This document shows, in pieces, positions 1 through 4,009 of a stretch of DNA of 6,968 nt. The position numbers and the translations under genes are program-made. Each line of letters opens with the position of its first letter. Position 1 is the first letter of the stretch. The notes beneath the pieces are model-generated. The model was not told where the DNA came from and did not search any database. It saw only the letters and a list, made by a program, of their open reading frames with translations. The stretch spans positions 1-6,968 of the forward strand of contig CAMHDX010000048.1 of assembly GCA_946183895.1 (NCBI GenBank), written 5' to 3'. This DNA is from an uncultured Porphyromonadaceae bacterium (GTDB lineage: Bacteria; Bacteroidota; Bacteroidia; Bacteroidales; Muribaculaceae).

Positions 1-1
1 C

Positions 2-49
2 GGGCAGAATAAATTGCTCCCATTCGGTCGCGAGCTAAAGGTTCTGCCC
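2..49. repeat. REP-like hairpin element at the left edge
   Basis: Bases 2-9 (GGGCAGAA) are the exact reverse complement of 42-49 (TTCTGCCC). A smaller pair, GCTC at 16-19 and GAGC at 32-35, lies inside, so the element can fold into a two-tier hairpin. Read on the minus strand it begins TAGGGGCAGAACC and ends TTCTGCCCG. From memory, elements with a TAGGGGC start and a GCCCG end around a variable stem are abundant between genes in many Bacteroidales genomes, but no copy number could be checked here. It lies outside any gene, downstream of the dockerin remnant. The pairing is seen directly; the family assignment is recalled. It might also act in transcript 3'-end formation. Confidence 0.6.
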
Positions 50-62
50 CTACAAGTAACCG

Positions 63-119
63 CTTGTTATTAATATGATAATCAATCATTTTTACATCAG
101 AAACTTGTATTAATGATAA
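63..119. repeat. AT-rich imperfect direct repeat
   Basis: CTTGTTATTAATATGATAA at 63-81 recurs as CTTGTATTAATGATAA at 104-119, differing by one missing T and one missing TA. The block is much richer in A+T than the rest of the window and holds no ORF worth calling. It may be a degraded tandem duplication in a decaying intergenic region. No function is apparent. Confidence 0.4.
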
Positions 120-158
120 GGCGGGGGCGTCAACGGCGGACGACGTAGTTGACCACGG

Positions 159-359
159 TCACGGTTTCACCATCGGCGTGGCGCCATCGGCACCCTGACC
201 GGCAAAGTCAATGTCAATATACTCAACGTCAGTGGCATCCACATCGCCGCTGAGGATTTGGGCAAGTATTACGTTGACATCGCCCACGTTGACTTGTCCG
301 TCACTATTGACATCGGCTATCGCGCCTGTATGCGTGCAAAACGAGTGTGTGATTTTGTG
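159..359 (-). pseudogene. Orphan dockerin-like C-terminal fragment (gene remnant)
   Basis: The minus strand is open for 66 codons, from just after a TAG at 360-362 to a TGA at 159-161, with no ATG, GTG or TTG start in frame. Bases 252-317 encode a clear dockerin-like calcium-loop repeat: ADVNSDGQVNVGD followed by VNVILAQIL. The expected Asp/Asn ligand positions are present and a hydrophobic helix follows. After it comes an acidic tail (VEYIDIDFAG, then GADGATPMVKP). A single copy of a domain that normally ends a secreted protein, with no start and no upstream enzyme, suggests the 3' stub of a lost or deleted gene. Just past residue ADG, another frame reads DGETVTVVNYVVRR to a stop at its own end, so a frameshift near the terminus is also possible. 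The repeat closely matches the tail of the phosphoesterase at 1576-3399, including a perfect 23-bp DNA match. Alternatively, an unusual start codon makes it a small real protein, which is less likely. Confidence 0.6.
271..293. repeat. 23-bp perfect direct repeat, second copy at 1703-1725
   Basis: These 23 bases recur identically at 1703-1725, and the match stops exactly at both ends. Both copies encode VNVGDVNV on the minus strand, in the calcium-loop part of a dockerin-like repeat. The two copies flank the AraC-type regulator gene in the same orientation, 1,432 bp apart. The simplest reading is common ancestry of the two dockerin tails. The arrangement could also allow recombination that removes or duplicates the regulator. 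Confidence 0.85.
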
Positions 360-385
360 CTAAAACACAAAACTCTACACTCGTT
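340..385. promoter_or_regulatory. Nested inverted repeat upstream of the regulator gene
   Basis: A 46-bp near-perfect inverted repeat has an outer arm AACGAGTGT (340-348) with ACACTCGTT (377-385), an inner arm TTTTGTG (353-359) with CACAAAA (366-372), a 6-base loop, and symmetric 4-base internal mismatches. A direct repeat TGCAAAA lies at both shoulders (335-341 and 388-394). The right arm ends 26 bp before the -7 box, where the -33 region of the promoter falls. This suggests a binding site for a dimeric regulator, perhaps the adjacent AraC-type protein itself. A folded transcript element is the alternative. A terminator is less likely because no gene pointing into it needs one and the flanking T-run is only four bases. 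The symmetry is seen directly; the role is inference. Confidence 0.5.
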
Positions 386-410
386 CATGCAAAATACCAC
401 ACAAATGTTG

Positions 411-418
411 TAATTTTG
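411..418 (+). promoter_or_regulatory. Bacteroidetes-type -7 promoter element for the AraC-type regulator
   Basis: TAATTTTG matches the Bacteroidetes sigma-ABfr -7 consensus TAnnTTTG exactly and lies 38 bp before the regulator ATG. Transcription would start near 424, giving a leader of about 33 bases. The expected -33 TTTG about 20 bp upstream is not clear (TTCATG lies there), which suggests a weak or activator-dependent promoter. Confidence 0.6.
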
Positions 419-433
419 CGTCACAAATATTCC

Positions 434-460
434 ATGAAGTTTAGGTTTTTCAAACGATGA
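434..460 (+). CDS. Possible 8-codon leader ORF overlapping the regulator start
   Basis: ATG at 434-436 opens a reading frame MKFRFFKR whose TGA (458-460) overlaps the regulator's ATG (457-459) as ATGA. It begins about ten bases after the predicted transcription start. The overlap would suit translational coupling: ribosomes finishing the leader could restart at the regulator. The peptide is basic and aromatic and matches nothing I know. Such short ORFs arise easily by chance, so confidence is low. Confidence 0.25.
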   Translation: MKFRFFKR

Positions 461-1542
461 CACAGATGGAAGGTTACTACTATATCGTGATGCTGGCGGC
501 GGCATGTTGCATGATTGTTACCGGCATCATCTTGGCAGCAGTCAAGACGCCGCAAGATGAGCCGGCAACCAAGTTTCGCATAGCCAAGCACTCGCTCACG
601 GTGGCGGTGTTACTGCTGGGCGCGCTCAACCTGTTGCAGTTGCGTCTCGACCCCGGCGGCGATATGCGCTATTTAGCCGGTAGCATCGCTCTGGCGGTGA
701 GTTACCTGCAAGCGATGCTATTCACTATGGCCGTGATGGTACTCATCAAGCCCGACGAAGTAACCTCCCGTCGGCTGGCCGTCCACCTCATGGCAATTAT
801 AGCGGTGGACGCCGTGCTGCTTATTAGCTTGTTCATGCTACCTCGCGCGGTCTTCTCATATATCTACGTGGCATGTGTACTGCTGTATATCGGGCTGTTA
901 ATTTACTACTTACGGTGGTATGTGAACTGTTACCGCCACTTTGTGCGGCAGTTAGCGGCCTACTATGAGGAGGACGAGATTGAGCGTGGCTTGCGCTGGT
1001 TGAACGTCATTTTCTGGGCCGCCTTGTCTGTGGGTGTGCTCTCGCTGCTGATGTTGTTAGGCTCTCGTGAGGTAGACATGTATCTGACTGTAGCGCTCGT
1101 GTTGTTCTACGCATTATTGGCAGCCTGCTTCATCAACTACGAGCTCAGTGCCCACATCATTCTGCCGGTGCTTGCTATGGACGCGGCGAACGAGGTAGCC
1201 GGCGAGGAGAATCCCCAACACCCCGACCGCCTCATGGCGTGGATTGAGCGCGGCGGTTACCTCGACACGACGCGTTCAGTCAAAGAGATTGCAGCCGAGT
1301 TGGAGATGTCCGTTGGCCAATTTCGCACTTACTTCAGCAAGGTGACAAACGAAGAATTCCGCACGTGGCGAGTGCGCAAACGTGTTGAGCACGCGCGATG
1401 GCTGATGCGCGAGCATATCGACTGGTCCGTGACGCAAATTGCTCGCGAGAGCGGTTTCAACGACCGCAGCTACTTCTATCAGCAGTTCCTGCTCTATACC
1501 GGCACCTCAGTTACCGACTACCGCCGCACCCTCATGCAGTGA
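457..1542 (+). CDS. Membrane-anchored AraC-family transcriptional regulator
   Basis: This is a 361-residue protein whose N-terminal half is hydrophobic and whose C-terminus is a DNA-binding domain. About seven membrane helices can be read near residues 7-28, 45-62, 71-97, 106-128, 131-152, 180-202 and 206-228. A charged segment (about 153-180) separates helices five and six. An acidic linker follows, then an AraC/XylS-type domain at about 257-357. Its first helix-turn-helix is near 274-295 (SVKEIAAELEMSVGQFRTYF). The second is near 323-345 (SVTQIARESGFNDRSYFYQQF), followed by the family signature YTGTSVTDYRR. Bacteroidetes carry many such membrane-bound AraC-type regulators; they are thought to sense envelope or external cues, but the ligand here is unknown. 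ATG 457 is the first possible start because an in-frame TAG lies at 442-444; ATG 466 is the alternative. The gene converges on the phosphoesterase gene with a 33-bp gap. Its target genes cannot be named; self-regulation through the upstream inverted repeat is plausible. Confidence 0.88.
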   Translation: MTQMEGYYYIVMLAAACCMIVTGIILAAVKTPQDEPATKFRIAKHSLTVAVLLLGALNLLQLRLDPGGDMRYLAGSIALAVSYLQAMLFTMAVMVLIKPDEVTSRRLAVHLMAIIAVDAVLLISLFMLPRAVFSYIYVACVLLYIGLLIYYLRWYVNCYRHFVRQLAAYYEEDEIERGLRWLNVIFWAALSVGVLSLLMLLGSREVDMYLTVALVLFYALLAACFINYELSAHIILPVLAMDAANEVAGEENPQHPDRLMAWIERGGYLDTTRSVKEIAAELEMSVGQFRTYFSKVTNEEFRTWRVRKRVEHARWLMREHIDWSVTQIARESGFNDRSYFYQQFLLYTGTSVTDYRRTLMQ

Positions 1543-1575
1543 ACAACGTCGTTAACGTGTGCGGGTTGCAACTTA

Positions 1576-3399
1576 CTAACATTGAAGGATGATGTTGAGT
1601 ACGGCATTGACATCACCGATGTTGATGGTGCCGTCGTTGTTGACATCGCATAGCGGCAGTGGCGGCCGTGGTGCATCGGGGTTGAGAATGGCCGCCAGCA
1701 GGACGTTGACATCGCCCACGTTGACCACAGCGTCGCGGTTGACATCGCCCGGGGCGAGTGGTGGCTGCAGCGCGTCCATGTTGGTGCTATAGTCCATGGG
1801 GCGGTCAATGCACTTGAGGTAGGTGTTGCCCTCGCCGTCGGTCACGCGCACTGTGATGGGCTGGGTGGCTGTAGAGGCAGTGGCGACAAAGGTGTGAAGG
1901 TTGCGGCTGGAACCAAAATACACGGTGAAGGACCCCAGGTCCTCGTAGCACGGCACCTCGTAGCACAATGTGTGCAGCGGGTCTTCGGCAGCGGTGAGGT
2001 CCCACCACAGGCGCGTGTCGCCCTCGTAGATGCTGACGCGCCACGAGCGGCTGTCGTAGCCGTACACATTGACCATCACCTGATTGTCGGGCAAGGTGCC
2101 ATAGTCCATACGGTCCGGATACCGCTCCATGATAGCCTTCATAGTAGCGTTGGTGCGGTAGAAGTGGCGCACCGAGTTCATGTCGTACACGCGGAACTGC
2201 GAGTCGGCGGCATCGCGCTCCACGCTATGGTACTGCCAGCGCAGCGTGTCGCCGTCAACCTTGAGGACCTGGTAGCCCGCCGGCGAGCCGTCAATGCAGA
2301 TGTTGCGACCGGTGTAGTGACCGGTCAACCACCACGAGGCACACACGGCCGCGATGTTGTGCTCGGTGATGTTGGGATAGCCATCAGGATGCATGGTGGC
2401 ATTAATGTGGGTGTGGCCGCTAACGATGTGCACCTGACTAAAGCGCGCGAGCAGGTCGCATAGCGCCTGCGCGTCGTCCATGCGCGCCACCGTGGCGCGG
2501 CGATTGTTGAGTTGCCACACCGGGATGTGAACGCACACCACCACCGGCCGGTCGTTGTCCACCATCGCCAGGTCGCGTTCAAGCCATGTGTACTGATTGG
2601 ATGTGAGGCGCGCGTCATAGTTGCGGCTTCCTGCCACGTCGGCGCTATACTGCTCGCCCGCGAGCGCCTCGTTCTTGTAGTAGATGTTGTCGAGCACGAC
2701 GTAGTGCACCCGGCCCAGGTCAAACGAGTAGTAAGTTGGACACACGATGTCGCGCCACGGCTTCGCCGCCTGGTAGTCGGTGTACTCACCGGCGGGCACG
2801 CTCGGGTCGTTGTCGTGATTGCCTATCACCGGCCACAGTGCGATGGGGTAGCTGCATGTGGCCATGTAGTCCATGAAGTCGTGCAGGTCAAAGTCATTGC
2901 CGCGCCAAAATCTGTCCCAAGCCAGGTCGCCCAGGATGGTGCTGTGGATGGTGGAGTAATGCCGGCGCAATTCATTGACCTCACGCTTGATGCGTGGTAT
3001 GAAGCCGTAACGAAACTGATTGAGGTCGTTGTTGCGTCGTGCCAAATGGGTGTCGGCGGCGATAATCACCGCATGGCGGGTGCCGTCATCGGCAGGCTCG
3101 AGCGCGAAGTCGTGCACCTCGTCGCTATCGTCGGGAGTCAGCGGTGCCCAAAACTGTGGGTTGAATCCGTTGCTCAGCGCCGGAGCATAGCCGGCAGGCA
3201 AGCTGTAGAATACATAGCCCAGCGGCTTGTCACTGTCCATGGTATAGTAGCCGTCGTGGTCGGTGTGGACGACCGCCAGGCCGTCGCTGACGGCTACACC
3301 ACTCACTGCAGCGCCACTGCAGGAGATGCGTCCGGACAGCGTTGCAGCGCAGGTGCTTGTCGCAATCATACAAGCAGCTATTAGAATTCCTGTTCTCAT
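1576..3399 (-). CDS. Secreted calcineurin-like metallophosphoesterase with two dockerin-like repeats
   Basis: This 607-residue exported protein starts with a signal peptide (MRTGILIAACMIATSTCAA, cleavage near residue 19; no proper lipobox). A small beta domain follows at about 20-100, resembling the N-terminal domain common in Bacteroidetes calcineurin-type enzymes. The metallophosphoesterase core spans about 108-335 with all metal-ligand motifs: DTH (116-118), GDLAWD (157-162), GNHD (193-196), VHIP (290-293) and GHTH (328-331). A C-terminal beta domain (about 360-530) precedes two dockerin-like calcium loops at 551-572 and 584-605. The fold hydrolyses phosphomonoesters or diesters with two metal ions; this enzyme's substrate is unknown. 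Catalysis should occur in the periplasm or outside the cell. Its ATG overlaps the TGA of the upstream YiiX-type gene by four bases (ATGA), implying translational coupling and shared expression behind lptD. The second dockerin loop is canonical; the first has Ala where Gly is usual. No clear terminator follows the stop codon. Confidence 0.9.
   Translation of the reverse strand: MRTGILIAACMIATSTCAATLSGRISCSGAAVSGVAVSDGLAVVHTDHDGYYTMDSDKPLGYVFYSLPAGYAPALSNGFNPQFWAPLTPDDSDEVHDFALEPADDGTRHAVIIAADTHLARRNNDLNQFRYGFIPRIKREVNELRRHYSTIHSTILGDLAWDRFWRGNDFDLHDFMDYMATCSYPIALWPVIGNHDNDPSVPAGEYTDYQAAKPWRDIVCPTYYSFDLGRVHYVVLDNIYYKNEALAGEQYSADVAGSRNYDARLTSNQYTWLERDLAMVDNDRPVVVCVHIPVWQLNNRRATVARMDDAQALCDLLARFSQVHIVSGHTHINATMHPDGYPNITEHNIAAVCASWWLTGHYTGRNICIDGSPAGYQVLKVDGDTLRWQYHSVERDAADSQFRVYDMNSVRHFYRTNATMKAIMERYPDRMDYGTLPDNQVMVNVYGYDSRSWRVSIYEGDTRLWWDLTAAEDPLHTLCYEVPCYEDLGSFTVYFGSSRNLHTFVATASTATQPITVRVTDGEGNTYLKCIDRPMDYSTNMDALQPPLAPGDVNRDAVVNVGDVNVLLAAILNPDAPRPPLPLCDVNNDGTINIGDVNAVLNIILQC
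1585..1749 (-). other. Tandem dockerin-like EF-loop repeats at the C-terminus of the phosphoesterase
   Basis: Two copies of a 22-residue pattern, D-x-N-x-D-x-x-x-N-x-G-D-V-N then a hydrophobic helix, are encoded at 1684-1749 (GDVNRDAVVNVGDVN) and 1585-1650 (CDVNNDGTINIGDVN). The 11-residue spacer is proline-rich (NPDAPRPPLPL). Type I dockerins of cellulosomes are built from two such calcium loops and bind cohesins. In Bacteroidales the module occurs at the ends of many secreted proteins without a known cellulosome, and its partner is generally unknown. No cohesin is encoded in this window. Confidence 0.8.
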
Positions 3400-3998
3400 T
3401 GTTGAGTGGAAATATCGGTGAATGATAGAGTGCCGAGGATGGTCACGGCATCGCGGCGCGACAGCTCGCCCGGATTGCTGCCCGGCGCGCCCTCGGGCAC
3501 TCCGCGCCCAATATTGCCGTAGTGGTCGCGCCAGAACTGCGGAATCGCACCTGAGTTATCTCTGAAAGTCATCGGTATCGGCTCAAAAAGGGCTTTACCC
3601 GCAGCGGTGACGTAGCAGTGCTGCACCAGCTCGCTGCAGTAGATATACTCATCGTCGTTGTCGAAGTAGGTGTCGTAAGCGCGCCCGACGAGCCTCAGCA
3701 CATGATCAAGCGATGCTTCGACATCCACGTTGTTCACGCGTCCGACAATCACGGTGCCGCGCTGCGCCACGAGCTCAAGCGGTGTCACGGTAACTCCCAG
3801 TGAGGGTATCGCCTCAATCACCATGGGTGTGTCGCCCATGGGGTGATAGACCGCAACATGGTCAATGGGGAGAGCCTCAACACCGGTTGTCACGGCCGTG
3901 ATGGCATTGTCCTGAGCCGGTGCGACGAATAGCAGGTCGCCGTCGCACAGCTCGCTGAGCGACAAGGTCAATAACAATAGGCATTGTGACACGAACAT
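3396..3998 (-). CDS. Exported YiiX-type papain-like cysteine hydrolase (NlpC/P60-related)
   Basis: This is a 200-residue protein. Its N-terminus (MFVSQCLLLLTLSLSELC) is short and hydrophobic and acts as a probable signal sequence; the residue before C18 is Leu, which argues against a lipobox. The body carries the hallmarks of the circularly permuted papain-like YiiX/DUF830 group: CDGDLLFV at about 18-25, DHVAVYH (46-52) with the presumed catalytic His47, VIEA with Glu62, and EYIYCSELVQHCY (117-129) with the presumed nucleophile Cys121. Family members are thiol hydrolases or acyl-transferases proposed to act on peptidoglycan peptides or lipids. The exact reaction here is unknown. The open frame runs upstream into lptD in another frame, but ATG 3998 is the sensible start: it gives the signal sequence and lies 11 bp after the lptD stop. 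The gene ends in a 4-bp overlap with the phosphoesterase start, so the two are probably made together. Confidence 0.78.
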   Translation of the reverse strand: MFVSQCLLLLTLSLSELCDGDLLFVAPAQDNAITAVTTGVEALPIDHVAVYHPMGDTPMVIEAIPSLGVTVTPLELVAQRGTVIVGRVNNVDVEASLDHVLRLVGRAYDTYFDNDDEYIYCSELVQHCYVTAAGKALFEPIPMTFRDNSGAIPQFWRDHYGNIGRGVPEGAPGSNPGELSRRDAVTILGTLSFTDISTQQ

Positions 3999-4009
3999 GG
4001 CGGCTGATG

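Noticed and set aside
75..93. Weak terminator-like hairpin ATGAT/ATCAT followed by five T bases
   Set aside because: A 5-bp, mostly A-T stem is too unstable, and no plus-strand gene is seen upstream in the window.
317..505. 62-codon minus-strand ORF overlapping the regulator start
   Set aside because: It covers the promoter and the antisense of the regulator 5' end, has no recognisable domain, and is in a different frame from the dockerin remnant.
1543..1575. Possible bidirectional terminator between the convergent genes (palindrome CGTTAACG at 1550-1557)
   Set aside because: The stem is only four base pairs per arm with no loop and no T-run on either strand.
551..1584. Cellulosome-like system
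   Set aside because: Dockerin-like repeats alone do not show a cellulosome; no cohesin, scaffoldin or glycosidase is encoded here.
1894..3384. Long plus-strand ORFs opposite the phosphoesterase (1894-2463, 2512-3384)
   Set aside because: They are antisense shadows in GC-rich coding DNA: Val/His/Ala-rich, without domains, while the minus-strand frame has complete catalytic motifs.
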